A stretch of 64,000 nucleotides of DNA from Gammaproteobacteria bacterium (GTDB lineage Bacteria; Pseudomonadota; Gammaproteobacteria; Eutrophobiales; Eutrophobiaceae), in contig SCUJ01000008.1 of assembly GCA_004297165.1 (NCBI GenBank), positions 470,609 to 534,608 on the forward strand, read 5' to 3'. Positions 27,741 to 37,127 of the stretch are shown one piece after another; position 1 is the stretch's first letter, and every line of letters begins with the position of its first letter. The notes below the pieces were generated by a model. It did not search any database. It worked only from the letters and a program-made list of their open reading frames with translations, and was not told where the DNA came from. A program made the translations under genes and the position numbers.

Positions 27741-29012
27741 ATGAGACGGCAAGAGCGACGCTCGGTTGACAGGATCATCCGCGATACCTTGGCGGTGATC
27801 ATGGCGGGTGGACGGGGCGCGCGCTTGAACCGGCTGACCGCCCGCCACAGCAAACCGGCGGTGCCTTTCGGGGGCAAATACCGGATCATCGATTTCACCC
27901 TCTCCAACTGCATCAACTCGGGCGTACACAAGATCTGCCTGCTGACCCAGTATCGATCCCATTCGCTCATCCGTCATATCGAAAGGGCGTGGTCCTTCTC
28001 CCGGGACGAGTTCGGGGAATTCATCGAGTTGCTGCCCGCCCAGGAACGTTACGAATCCGCATCCTGGTACCAGGGGACGGCGGATTCCGTTTACCAGAAT
28101 CTGGACATCATCCAGGAGCACCAGCCATCCTACATCCTGGTGCTGGCCGGGGATCATATCTACAAGATGGATTACGGCATGATGATCTCGACGCACATAG
28201 CCAGCGATGCCGATGTCACCGTGGGCTGCGTGGACGTGCCGCTGGAGGATGCCTGTCAATTCGGGGTGATCCAAATCAACGACGCCTACCGAATCATCGG
28301 TTTCCAGGAGAAACCAGCGGATCCCAGACCGAAACCCGGACGGGAAGACGTGGCCCTCGCATCCATGGGCATTTATCTTTTCTCCACGGAGTTCCTGGTG
28401 GAGATCCTGAAGGAGGATGCCCAATCCAAGGAATCGAGTCACGACTTCGGCAAGGACATTCTGCCATCCATTTATAAGGACCACCGCGCCTTCGTTTGCC
28501 CGTTGAGCGATATCGGCGGGAGCAGCGACTACGGCTACTGGCGCGATGTCGGAACCGTGGACGCCTACTGGCAGGCCAATCTCGAACTGACCGGCATCAC
28601 GCCGCCGCTCAATCTCTACGATCAGAAATGGCCGATCCGTTCGCATCAATATCAACTCCCCCCCGCCAAATTCATTTTCGACGATGACGATCGCCGCGGG
28701 ATGGCGGTGGACTCCATGGTCTCGGCAGGCTGCATCATCTCCGGGTCCACGGTGCGGCATTCGCTGTTGTCCAACAATGTCAGGGTCAATTCCTTTTCCC
28801 TCGTCGAGGACTCGGTCCTCCTGCCCAACGTGGTGATCGGCCGGCACTGCCACATCCGCAAGGCCATTATCGACAGCGATTGCCGGATCCCGGAAGGCAT
28901 GCGGATCGGTCTGGACCTCCAGGAAGACAAGGAGCGCTTTCACGTGACCCCGAGCGGCGTCGTGCTCGTGTGCCCGGACATGCTGGGGCAAAAGGTCCGC
29001 TATGGGATCTGA
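27741..29012 (+). CDS. glgC: Glucose-1-phosphate adenylyltransferase
   Basis: GlgC (423 residues) makes ADP-glucose from ATP and glucose 1-phosphate, the committed step of glycogen synthesis. The N-terminal GGRGARLNRLT, SKPAVPFGGKYRIIDF (with the activator-site Lys) and GTADSVYQN motifs are present; a left-handed beta-helix of hexapeptides (about residues 310-400) ends it. It is divergent from glk and overlaps the GH57 gene by 11 bp. Confidence 0.95.
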   Translation: MRRQERRSVDRIIRDTLAVIMAGGRGARLNRLTARHSKPAVPFGGKYRIIDFTLSNCINSGVHKICLLTQYRSHSLIRHIERAWSFSRDEFGEFIELLPAQERYESASWYQGTADSVYQNLDIIQEHQPSYILVLAGDHIYKMDYGMMISTHIASDADVTVGCVDVPLEDACQFGVIQINDAYRIIGFQEKPADPRPKPGREDVALASMGIYLFSTEFLVEILKEDAQSKESSHDFGKDILPSIYKDHRAFVCPLSDIGGSSDYGYWRDVGTVDAYWQANLELTGITPPLNLYDQKWPIRSHQYQLPPAKFIFDDDDRRGMAVDSMVSAGCIISGSTVRHSLLSNNVRVNSFSLVEDSVLLPNVVIGRHCHIRKAIIDSDCRIPEGMRIGLDLQEDKERFHVTPSGVVLVCPDMLGQKVRYGI

Positions 29013-30693
29013 GCGCCCCGTCAAACTCGTATTCTGCTGGCACATGCACCAGCCGGATTACCGCGATCATCTGCGGGACGAATTCCTGCAACCCTGGACG
29101 TACCTGCACGCCATCCGCGATTACACCGACATGGCCGCGCACCTCGAAGCAAATCCCGCGGCCCGTGCCGTCGTCAATTTCAGCCCGATCCTGCTGGAAC
29201 AATTGCAAGTCTACGAGCAGCAGATCAGCGGCTACCTCAAACATGGCCGGCCGGTCCGGGACGCGTTGCTGGCCGTGCTCGACAGTCCCGTTTTCCCGGT
29301 GAATTCACGCCAGCGCATCAATATCGTAAAGGCATGCCTGCGCTCCAATCAGAAGCGCCAGATCGATCGTTACTATCCCTACGCCAAACTGGCGGAGCTA
29401 GCCCGCCTGGTGATCCACGAGCTCGATCACACCTCCTATATCAGCGACCAGTACCTCGCGGATCTGGTGACCTGGTATCACCTCGCCTGGCTGGGAGAGA
29501 CCGTGAAACGCGACAACAGCACGATCAAGGCGCTGATAGAGCAGGGCTGGGATTTCACCCTGCATCAACGGCGCCAGTTGCTGGAGATCCTGCATGAACT
29601 GATCGGGGGACTGCGCTTCCGTTATATGAAGCTGGCCGACAAGGGGCAGGTCGAGCTTTCGATGTCGCCCTACAGTCATCCCATGATACCGCTGCTCCTG
29701 GATTTCAAGGCCGCGCGGGAGGCCGCGCCCGATCTCCCCCTGCCCGCGTTGCAGTCTTATCCCGGAGGGGCGGATCGATCGCTCTGGCAACTCACCCACG
29801 GCATCGAGGTGTTCCGCAATTATTTCGGCCGTAGGCCGGACGGCTGCTGGCCTTCGGAAGGCGGCGTGAGCCTGGAGACCGCGCGACTGATCGACCAGCT
29901 CGGATTCTGCTGGTTTGCGACGGGCGAGAAGGTCTTGCGCAACAGCCTCGCGGCCTCGCCCCGCACCGAGGACGCCTCCATCCATCAGGGTTTCAGTCTG
30001 CCTGGCATCAAACTGCGTCTGTTCGCCAGGGATGGGGCGCTCTCGGACCTCATCAGCTTTACCTACTCGGGCTGGCATGCCGACGATGCCGTGGGAGATC
30101 TGATCCACCGGCTGGAACAGATCGTCGCCGCCTGCCCGGACCCAGCGAATGCAGTTATCTCGATCATCATGGATGGCGAGAACGCCTGGGAATACTTCCC
30201 GGAAAATGCCTATTATTTTCTCTCTGCGCTGTATCGCCGTCTGACGGAACACCCACGCCTGCAGCTCGCCACCTACAAGGAGGTTGTACCACAGAAAGCG
30301 GGGCACCTCGGCAAACTGATCGCCGGGAGCTGGGTCTATGGAACGTTCTCCACCTGGATGGGTAATGTGGACAAGAACCGCGCCTGGGACACCCTCTGTG
30401 ACGTAAAAAGGGTATATGACGAACTGATAGGAAACATCGACCCCGGCACCCGGCAGCGCATCGAAAGACAGCTCGCGGCCTGCGAAGGCTCCGACTGGTT
30501 CTGGTGGTTCGGCGATTACAACCCGGCAAAAACGGTCAGCGATTTCGAACAACTCTACCGCACCCACCTGCGCAATCTCTATCTCATGCTCGGCCGGGAA
30601 CCGCCGCACTACCTCACCCAGGTCATGGCCGCGGGCTCGGGCGAACCCGCGCAGGGCGGCGTGATGCGCCCCGACGAGAATTACAGCATCTGA
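29002..30693 (+). CDS. GH57 family glycoside hydrolase
   Basis: This 563-residue protein belongs to the GH57 alpha-glucan-active family. Motif HMHQP near residue 15, the nucleophile-containing WPSEGGV and the IIMDGENAW motif with the acid/base Asp are visible. There is no signal peptide, so it acts on cytoplasmic glucan. GH57 members include alpha-amylase, amylopullulanase, 4-alpha-glucanotransferase and branching enzyme; the exact activity cannot be read from the sequence. A glgB is already present, so amylase or debranching action is more likely. It overlaps glgC by 11 bp. Confidence 0.85.
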   Translation: MGSERPVKLVFCWHMHQPDYRDHLRDEFLQPWTYLHAIRDYTDMAAHLEANPAARAVVNFSPILLEQLQVYEQQISGYLKHGRPVRDALLAVLDSPVFPVNSRQRINIVKACLRSNQKRQIDRYYPYAKLAELARLVIHELDHTSYISDQYLADLVTWYHLAWLGETVKRDNSTIKALIEQGWDFTLHQRRQLLEILHELIGGLRFRYMKLADKGQVELSMSPYSHPMIPLLLDFKAAREAAPDLPLPALQSYPGGADRSLWQLTHGIEVFRNYFGRRPDGCWPSEGGVSLETARLIDQLGFCWFATGEKVLRNSLAASPRTEDASIHQGFSLPGIKLRLFARDGALSDLISFTYSGWHADDAVGDLIHRLEQIVAACPDPANAVISIIMDGENAWEYFPENAYYFLSALYRRLTEHPRLQLATYKEVVPQKAGHLGKLIAGSWVYGTFSTWMGNVDKNRAWDTLCDVKRVYDELIGNIDPGTRQRIERQLAACEGSDWFWWFGDYNPAKTVSDFEQLYRTHLRNLYLMLGREPPHYLTQVMAAGSGEPAQGGVMRPDENYSI

Positions 30694-30695
30694 TC

Positions 30696-32162
30696 ATGCC
30701 ACGGACCTTCACCCAGCGCCGGTCCGGCGTGCTCCTGCACCCCAGTTCCCTCCCGGACGGGGAGCAGCGGGGCGTGTTGGGGGATGAGGCCGTGCGGTTC
30801 CTCGATTTCCTCGCCGGCGCAGGGTTTGGCACTTGGCAGATGCTTCCGGTGAACGCGATAGAACACCATTGCGGTTCGCCCTATCAGGCCACCTCGGTGC
30901 ACGCCGGCAACGTCCGTTTCCTCTGCCTCAAGGACCTGGTCAGTCGCGGATGGCTGGACGAGGTCAGTTACGAGAAGCGCAGGAACTTGCCGATCGGCGA
31001 CTGTATAAGCGCCACCCGACAGGGCTTTCAACGCGCCGCGAGCGAGGGCGATCGCCGCGACTACCAGGACTTCCTCAATCGGCATGACGATTGGCTTGAG
31101 GATTACGCCCTCTATGCCGTCATCAAGGATGTCGAGGAGCAACGCCCCTGGTGGCTATGGCCCGCGGCGTTGGCTCGCGGGGAGTCCGCCACGCTGGAGG
31201 AGTTCGGCGCCCTGCACCATGGGGCCATCGAGGATTATCGCTTCGAACAATATCTCTTTTTCCGCCAGTGGGAGAATCTGCGCCGCAAGGCGCGCGAACG
31301 GAACATCCTGTTGTTCGGCGATATGCCCCTGTTTGTGGCGCACGACTCTGTGGATGTCTGGGCGAATCAGCAATGCTTTCAGCTTGACGAGCACGGCCAG
31401 TCCACCGTCGTCGCCGGCGTGCCGCCGGATTATTTTTCGGCGACCGGCCAGCGCTGGGGAAATCCCATTTACAACTGGGAATGCATGCGGGCGGACGGTT
31501 TCCGGTGGTGGCTCTCGCGCCTTAGGACTCATCTCGAACATTTCGATATCGTCAGGCTGGATCACTTTCGGGGCATCGCCTCCTACTGGGAGATCCCCGC
31601 ACACTGCGCGACGGCGGTGGGCGGTCGTTGGGTGGATGCCCCAGGGCGGGAGTTGCTCGCCGCCATGGCGCGCGAATTCGGGGACCTGCCGCTCGTCGCG
31701 GAAGACCTCGGCACCGCCTCGCCGGAGATGCTGAAGTTGCGGGACGATTTCGAGCTGCCGGGGATGATGGTCCTGCAATTCGCCTTCGACAGCGACGCGA
31801 AAAATCCCTATCTGCCACACAACCATGTCCGCAACAGCGTCGTCTACACCGGCACGCATGACAACAACACGAGTCTCGGCTGGTTTTACGGTCTGAACGA
31901 GGAACGGCAAAAACGGGTGCTCGAATATCTCCTTTACCCGCAGGATGTCATGCCCTGGCCCTTGCTGCAGGCGGCGCTGGGTTCGGTCGCTCACACCGCC
32001 ATCCTGCCGATGCAGGATCTCCTCGGACTGGACGGCTCCCATCGCATGAACACGCCGGGCACCACCGTGAATAACTGGCTGTGGAAATTCGACTGGGAGT
32101 GGATCTCGCCTGATCTGGTTGGGCGACTCAATCACCTGAACCGGCTCTACGGCAGGTGCTGA
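30696..32162 (+). CDS. malQ: 4-alpha-glucanotransferase
   Basis: MalQ (GH77, 488 residues from the ATG at 30696) transfers maltodextrin segments during glucan recycling. Catalytic motifs are DIVRLDHFRG (Asp nucleophile), PLVAEDLG (Glu acid) and YTGTHDNNT (Asp). The N terminus RSGVLLHPSSLPDG is typical of the short DPE1-like form. It starts two bases after the GH57 stop; a track-like longer ORF from 30504 would run inside that gene. Confidence 0.94.
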   Translation: MPRTFTQRRSGVLLHPSSLPDGEQRGVLGDEAVRFLDFLAGAGFGTWQMLPVNAIEHHCGSPYQATSVHAGNVRFLCLKDLVSRGWLDEVSYEKRRNLPIGDCISATRQGFQRAASEGDRRDYQDFLNRHDDWLEDYALYAVIKDVEEQRPWWLWPAALARGESATLEEFGALHHGAIEDYRFEQYLFFRQWENLRRKARERNILLFGDMPLFVAHDSVDVWANQQCFQLDEHGQSTVVAGVPPDYFSATGQRWGNPIYNWECMRADGFRWWLSRLRTHLEHFDIVRLDHFRGIASYWEIPAHCATAVGGRWVDAPGRELLAAMAREFGDLPLVAEDLGTASPEMLKLRDDFELPGMMVLQFAFDSDAKNPYLPHNHVRNSVVYTGTHDNNTSLGWFYGLNEERQKRVLEYLLYPQDVMPWPLLQAALGSVAHTAILPMQDLLGLDGSHRMNTPGTTVNNWLWKFDWEWISPDLVGRLNHLNRLYGRC

Positions 32163-32183
32163 AGTTAATCCATACAACAGGCA

Positions 32184-32320
32184 GTTGAAAAACGTCGCGA
32201 GCGACGGCAGAACCAGGCGCAAGCGGACGAGAAACCGGAGTTTACACGGTTGTAAATGAGGCCATGTCTATTTTTCTTGGGAGACCGCTTGCAACGCAGT
32301 TATGCCTAGCGCAGCAGTTA
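32184..32320. repeat. Dispersed repeat with inverted ends
   Basis: This gap between convergent malQ and glgP holds a repeat rather than a gene. GTTGAAAAAC (32184-32193) opens it. GGCGCAAGCGG and CCGCTTGCAACGC form inverted arms, and the right end (GCGCAGCAGTTATT) is the reverse complement of a sequence like AACTACTGCGCCAGGC at 55479-55492. So the copy at 55471-55513 is a fragment of the same family. Confidence 0.45.
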
Positions 32321-34855
32321 TTATACCCATTTCATGCAGCCCGTCTCAAAGGGATGGGACAGATGCGCATGGAAGGGAAAGGCGCGCAGGCGGTAAGCCA
32401 CGAGTCCCGATAACTGCGGGACGAAACCGACCTCATAAATGGTTTCGTCCTTGTCGGTACCCACCGGGTGGAGTTTGTGGCAGGAGTGCGGCGTGAAGCC
32501 ATCGCGTTCTTCCTTGCGGCCCAGCAGGCACTCGACATGGATATCGCCGCTCTGCAATCCGTTCAGACGCACCGCCACCCGGATACGCAACTCTTTCCCT
32601 TGCTGAATGGCCCCTTGGGTGTCATCCATCCGGCGCAGGCTCACACCGGGCCAATGGGTGTTGATGGATTCCTTCCAGCGGGCCAGCGCCGTGGCAGGTT
32701 TGCCGCCGTCCGCGCCCAGCCGGCGGGATGTCTGAAGCGCCGGGGAGTAATACTGGTTGACGTAATCCATGACCATGCGTTGCGAGTTGAATTGCGGAAT
32801 GATGGTCTTCATCGAGTTTTTCGCCGTCCGGATCCAGCCCTCCGAGTAACCGGGTTCCCGGTCGAAATACAGGGGGATGATCTCCTGCTCCAGCGCATCC
32901 AGCAATTCCTTGTTTTCCAGCGCGCGGCGACGCGCCAGATCCGGTTCCGACTCGTGCGGCTGTATGGCCCAGCCGTTTTCCTCGTTATAGCTCTCGGCCC
33001 ACCAGCCATCGAGGACGCTGAGATTGATCACCCCGTTGATGCCGGCCTTCATCCCGGAAGTGCCGCAGGCCTCCATGGGGTACTGGGGCGTATTGACCCA
33101 GAGATCGACGCCGGTGACGAGGCGGCGGGCGAGCGCCATGTCGTAACCTTCAAGGAGGATCACCTTGCCGATAAAGCGGGGCTCCAGCGAAAAATTGTGT
33201 ATCCGCCGGATTAATTCCTTGCCCGGCTCATCGTGGGGATGCGCCTTGCCGGCGAAGATCAGGATCACCGGGCGAATGGGATTGTTCAGGATCCGTTCCA
33301 GCCGATCGGGGTCATCGAACAGCAAGGTCGCGCGCTTGTAAGTGGCGAAACGCCGCGCGAAGCCGAGGACGAGGGCATCGCGGTTCTCCAGCAGCGGTCC
33401 GGTCTGATTCTTGATCTGCGCCTGTGACAAACCGTTGCGCCGGCCGCGTTTCTCGATGAGACTGCAACATTCGCGGCAGAGGGCGTTCTTCAACGACAGA
33501 TGTATGCTCCAGAAGGTGGCGTCCGGGATCGCGTCGATCCGATCCCAGTATCCCGCGGTCAGCAACTCGTTGTGCCAGCCGGGGTCATCGAGCGCCGTGA
33601 CCCACTCCCGCGCCAGAAAGGTCTGCACATGGACACCATTGGTGACCGAGCCCATGGGGTTGTCGTCCACCGGGATCTCCTGCCAGATATTCTTCTCCAT
33701 CTCCGAGGCGACGCGCCCGTGAATCCTGCTGACGCCGTTCTGGAAACGGCTGCAACGGATGGAAAAACTGGTCATGTTGAAACGGCCGCTGGCGTCGGCC
33801 CCCAGCCGGAAAAATTCGTCCTCGCGGATGCCGAGTTCCCGGATCTGATCGGTCAGGTAGTGACGCAGCAGATCGAGGTCATAGACCTCATGACCAGCCG
33901 GTACCGGCGTGTGCGTGGTGAAGACCGTTGCGGAGGCCACCTCCTGCAGCGCGGATTGGAAATCCCTGCCGGCGGCGACCAGTTCCCGGCAGCGCTCGAC
34001 GATCTGGAGCGTGGGATGCCCTTCGTTGATATGCCAGACGGCGGGCTTTATCCCGAGGCGGTGCAGGGCCTTGACGCCGCCGATACCGAGCACGATCTCC
34101 TGCTTGAAGCGGTTGTGGATGTCGGCCGGGTAGATCTGGTAGGTGATCGCGCGATCCGCTTCGCTGTTCTGCGGCACATCCGTATCGAGGAGATACATAT
34201 TCGTGTGGCCCGCCTTTGCCAGCCAGATCTTGATATGCACCTCGGCGCCGGGCAGTTTGACCGTGGCGTAGGCCTCGTTCCCGGCGGCGTCCCGGGCGGG
34301 CTCCACCGGCAGGTCATTGAGCTCGACCGGGTGATAATGCGACACCTGGTTGCCAAATCCATCGATGGTCTGGGTCAGATTCCCCTGGCGATACAGCAAA
34401 CCGACCGCGAGGAAGGGGATGCCGAGATCGCTCGCCGCCTTGCAATAATCCCCGGCCAGGATCCCGAGGCCGCCGGAATAGATCGGCAGACTCTCGTGCA
34501 ACCCGAACTCGGCGCTGAAATAGGCGATCAGGTCGCGTTCCGGGTTCAGCTTATGGACCTTGGGCAGGCCCTGGAGCTCCTTGTGATAGATGTCATAGTT
34601 GACCAGCGCCTGCTGGTAGACATCGAGAAACACCCGGTCTTCCGCCGCCTCCGCCAGGCGTTGCTGGGAGACGCGGCGCAGAAAGACCTTCGGGTTATGA
34701 CCGCATTCGTCCCAGAGTTCACGGTCCAGATAATAAAACAGACCGCGGTAATGCCGATCCCAACTGTAATAAAGATTGGTTGCGAGTTCCTCCATCCGCG
34801 ACAGGCGCGCCGGAATCGCCGGCTGGATCTCGATCGTAAAGTAGTTACCGCTCAT
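32321..34855 (-). CDS. glgP: Alpha-glucan phosphorylase
   Basis: This 844-residue GT35 enzyme releases glucose 1-phosphate from glucan. The N-terminal LSRMEELATNLYYSWDRHYRG marks the DUF3417-containing, TIGR02094-type subfamily rather than the E. coli GlgP/MalP type. The PLP lysine lies in GTSGMKAGING. A C-terminal extension of about 120 residues with beta-rich sequence (RVAVRLNGLQSGDIHVECLLG) is present. It is convergent with malQ and preceded by a SAP-domain gene on the same strand. Confidence 0.94.
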   Translation of the reverse strand: MSGNYFTIEIQPAIPARLSRMEELATNLYYSWDRHYRGLFYYLDRELWDECGHNPKVFLRRVSQQRLAEAAEDRVFLDVYQQALVNYDIYHKELQGLPKVHKLNPERDLIAYFSAEFGLHESLPIYSGGLGILAGDYCKAASDLGIPFLAVGLLYRQGNLTQTIDGFGNQVSHYHPVELNDLPVEPARDAAGNEAYATVKLPGAEVHIKIWLAKAGHTNMYLLDTDVPQNSEADRAITYQIYPADIHNRFKQEIVLGIGGVKALHRLGIKPAVWHINEGHPTLQIVERCRELVAAGRDFQSALQEVASATVFTTHTPVPAGHEVYDLDLLRHYLTDQIRELGIREDEFFRLGADASGRFNMTSFSIRCSRFQNGVSRIHGRVASEMEKNIWQEIPVDDNPMGSVTNGVHVQTFLAREWVTALDDPGWHNELLTAGYWDRIDAIPDATFWSIHLSLKNALCRECCSLIEKRGRRNGLSQAQIKNQTGPLLENRDALVLGFARRFATYKRATLLFDDPDRLERILNNPIRPVILIFAGKAHPHDEPGKELIRRIHNFSLEPRFIGKVILLEGYDMALARRLVTGVDLWVNTPQYPMEACGTSGMKAGINGVINLSVLDGWWAESYNEENGWAIQPHESEPDLARRRALENKELLDALEQEIIPLYFDREPGYSEGWIRTAKNSMKTIIPQFNSQRMVMDYVNQYYSPALQTSRRLGADGGKPATALARWKESINTHWPGVSLRRMDDTQGAIQQGKELRIRVAVRLNGLQSGDIHVECLLGRKEERDGFTPHSCHKLHPVGTDKDETIYEVGFVPQLSGLVAYRLRAFPFHAHLSHPFETGCMKWV

Positions 34856-34899
34856 GGTCCTGCCAGATAGTAAAAATCACGCCTTCAAGGCGGTCGGCG

Positions 34900-35112
34900 T
34901 TACGCCGCGCAATTATTCTTTTTCGTGGCCAGGGCGAAACAATCCTCGCGCCACAGGCAATATATCTGATCGCATTCGCCTGTGTGGGCTGTCCCGAAAC
35001 AGGCGAAGTTACCCTCATCGATCTGGATCCGCCTTATGAGTTCCTCTTTGCCGGTACGACCGGGTTTCATGCCCCGGTTCTGGGCGATCTGTCGGATTTC
35101 CTGCATGTTCAT
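34900..35112 (-). CDS. Small SAP-domain protein with C-terminal Cys cluster
   Basis: The second ATG (35110-35112) has GGGAGG eight bases upstream and gives 70 residues; the ATG at 35118 would be only two bases from the ribosome site. Residues 1-30 form a SAP-like helix-extended loop-helix (MQEIRQIAQNRGMKPGRTGKEELIR), a nucleic-acid-binding motif. It is followed by EGNFACFG and GECDQIYCLWREDCF, with four cysteines spaced for a metal site. Small proteins with this layout recur in proteobacteria; the function is unknown. It sits upstream of glgP on the same strand, 44 bp away. Confidence 0.7.
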   Translation of the reverse strand: MNMQEIRQIAQNRGMKPGRTGKEELIRRIQIDEGNFACFGTAHTGECDQIYCLWREDCFALATKKNNCAA

Positions 35113-35273
35113 TTTCATGTCCTCCCATGCAAAAGCCCCCTGCTACTCCTCGGGTGATTATAGGTGCTGTATTGGGTCGATGCCAGAAGGTTTCAAGCGC
35201 CTGGCTATTCCCGTAGAATCACGCTGGCATCAGAAGAGGGGGATAGATACATGGCCTACGAGGCAGCCGGGAC

Positions 35274-36446
35274 ATGTCGTTGAGGATACCTGGAAGAATA
35301 CTCATCATCGCGCTCGTCCTCTTGTTTGGATCGGCGCTCTATGTCTATCTCACCTTCACCCCAATCCCTGAGGTCAGACTGCATACGGTCAGCGGCGGCC
35401 TGGTCGAAAATCGCGTCGCCAACACCCGGGTGGGCACCGTAAAGGCCTGCCGCCGTTCGCTGCTTGCGCCCGCCATCGGCGGGGAGGTTGCGCGACTGAA
35501 CATCCGAGAGGGCGATGCCGTGAAGACGGGCCAGGTGCTCATGGAGATCTGGAACGAGGACAGCAAGGCCCGCCTGGAACTCGCCCGAATCCAGAAGGAG
35601 GCGGCCGAGGCGCGAGTGCGCGAGGCATGCAGCGTCGCGAAGGGCGCGCAACGGGAGGCCAGGCGCCTGGAAAAGCTGCTCGGCGAACATCTGGTTTCGG
35701 AGGAGGTCGTCGATCGGGCCGCAACCGAGGCGGAGACCTACCAGGCCTCCTGCGAGGCGGCCCGCTCCACGGCCCGTGTGAGCTCGGCCCAGATCGCGGT
35801 CGAAGAGAGCAATCTGGAGCGGACCATCGTCAAGGCCCCTTATGACGGGGTCATCGCCGAGATCAACGCCGAATTGGGCGGTTATGTCACGCCCTCGCCG
35901 CCCGGCATACCAACCCTGCCCGCGATCGATCTCCTCGATCTCAGTTGCCTGTATGTGACCGCCCCCATCGATGAAGTGGATGCCCCGCCGGTGCGGCTTG
36001 GCATGCCGGTCTGCGTGAGCATGGACGCCTTCGCGGAAAAACGTTGCAATGCCACGGTCCGCAGGATCTCTCCTTATATACTGGATACGGAAAAACAGGC
36101 CCGGACCGTGGAGGTGGAGGTCGCCCTGGACGACCCGGAGGATCTCCGCGGTTTACTGCCGGGCTACAGCGCCGACATCGAGATCCTGCTGGAGTCGCGC
36201 GAGGCGGGCGTCAGGATCCCCGCCACCGCGCTGAACGAAGGCAAATACGTTCTGGTCTACGATGAGGCCTCCGGACGGCTCGTACAGCGCGAGATAACGA
36301 CCGGGATCGCCAACTGGGATTACGTCGAGGTGACGGGCGGTCTGCAACCGGGAGAACGCATCCTGGCCGCTGCCGGCGAAGCGGGGATCGGGGCAGGTCA
36401 GCGGGTCAGCCCCATGATCGAAGGTGCAGCCGCGGAAGGGAAGTAG
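35274..36446 (+). CDS. Periplasmic adaptor (HlyD/MacA-like)
   Basis: The 390-residue protein has an N-terminal membrane anchor (about 7-27), a lipoyl/barrel domain (VGTVKACRRSLLAPAIGGEV), a helical hairpin with Glu/Arg-rich coiled coil (about 95-180), a second lipoyl half (IVKAPYDGVIAEINAELGGYV) and beta-barrel domains. It is the membrane fusion protein of the ABC exporter encoded next to it. No outer-membrane TolC gene is in the window. It is followed two bases later by the ATPase gene. Confidence 0.87.
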   Translation: MSLRIPGRILIIALVLLFGSALYVYLTFTPIPEVRLHTVSGGLVENRVANTRVGTVKACRRSLLAPAIGGEVARLNIREGDAVKTGQVLMEIWNEDSKARLELARIQKEAAEARVREACSVAKGAQREARRLEKLLGEHLVSEEVVDRAATEAETYQASCEAARSTARVSSAQIAVEESNLERTIVKAPYDGVIAEINAELGGYVTPSPPGIPTLPAIDLLDLSCLYVTAPIDEVDAPPVRLGMPVCVSMDAFAEKRCNATVRRISPYILDTEKQARTVEVEVALDDPEDLRGLLPGYSADIEILLESREAGVRIPATALNEGKYVLVYDEASGRLVQREITTGIANWDYVEVTGGLQPGERILAAAGEAGIGAGQRVSPMIEGAAAEGK

Positions 36447-36448
36447 GC

Positions 36449-37117
36449 TTGATCTCCCTGCGCGGCATCTGCAGACATTACCGGCTGGGGGAGCAGCAAC
36501 TCGCCGCCCTGACGGACATCGATCTCGATATCGCACAGGGCGAATACCTCAGCATCATGGGACCGTCAGGCTCAGGCAAATCGACGTTGCTCAATCAAAT
36601 TGCCCTGCTCGATCGACCCACCGCGGGCACCTATCTGCTGAACGGCCGCGACGTCACCAGCCTGCCTGACGACGAACTGGCCCGGATCAGGCGGGAGAAC
36701 ATGGGCTTTGTCTTTCAGTTTTTCCATTTGATTCCGCGTCTCTCCGCCGCGGAAAACATCGAGATACCGCTGCTGCTCGCCGGCATCGATCCATCGCTGC
36801 GCAAACGGAAGGTGACGGAGGCGATCACGGCAATTGGCCTTGCGGGCCGCAGCGCGCATCGGCCGGATCAACTGTCGGGCGGAGAACGCCAGCGCGTGGC
36901 CATCGCCCGCGCAACCATCATGCAGCCCTCCACGCTGCTGGCCGATGAACCGACCGGCAACCTGGACCAAGCGACCGGCAAGCAGGTGATCGATCTGCTG
37001 GAGGATCTGAACCGCCGGGGCGTGACCCTGATCATGGTCACCCACGATCAGGCCATCGGCGGGCGCGCCGGCAGGAGGATCCGGATTGTCGATGGCCGCA
37101 TCATCGGGGCGGGTTGA
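36449..37117 (+). CDS. ABC transporter ATP-binding protein (MacB/LolD-like)
   Basis: This 222-residue ATPase has Walker A GPSGSGKST, Q-loop, signature LSGGERQR, Walker B LLADEPTGNLD and H-loop VTHD. It is a standalone subunit of the MacB/LolD family, which uses mechanotransmission rather than substrate passage. The start is a TTG at 36449 with GGAAGG upstream, two bases after the adaptor stop. Confidence 0.92.
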   Translation: MISLRGICRHYRLGEQQLAALTDIDLDIAQGEYLSIMGPSGSGKSTLLNQIALLDRPTAGTYLLNGRDVTSLPDDELARIRRENMGFVFQFFHLIPRLSAAENIEIPLLLAGIDPSLRKRKVTEAITAIGLAGRSAHRPDQLSGGERQRVAIARATIMQPSTLLADEPTGNLDQATGKQVIDLLEDLNRRGVTLIMVTHDQAIGGRAGRRIRIVDGRIIGAG

Positions 37118-37127
37118 AGGGTAATCC

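Noticed and set aside
27636..29045. 469-codon ORF antisense to glgC
   Set aside because: It lies opposite a clear glgC, its sequence is low in family-like motifs and it arises from GC-rich codon positions.
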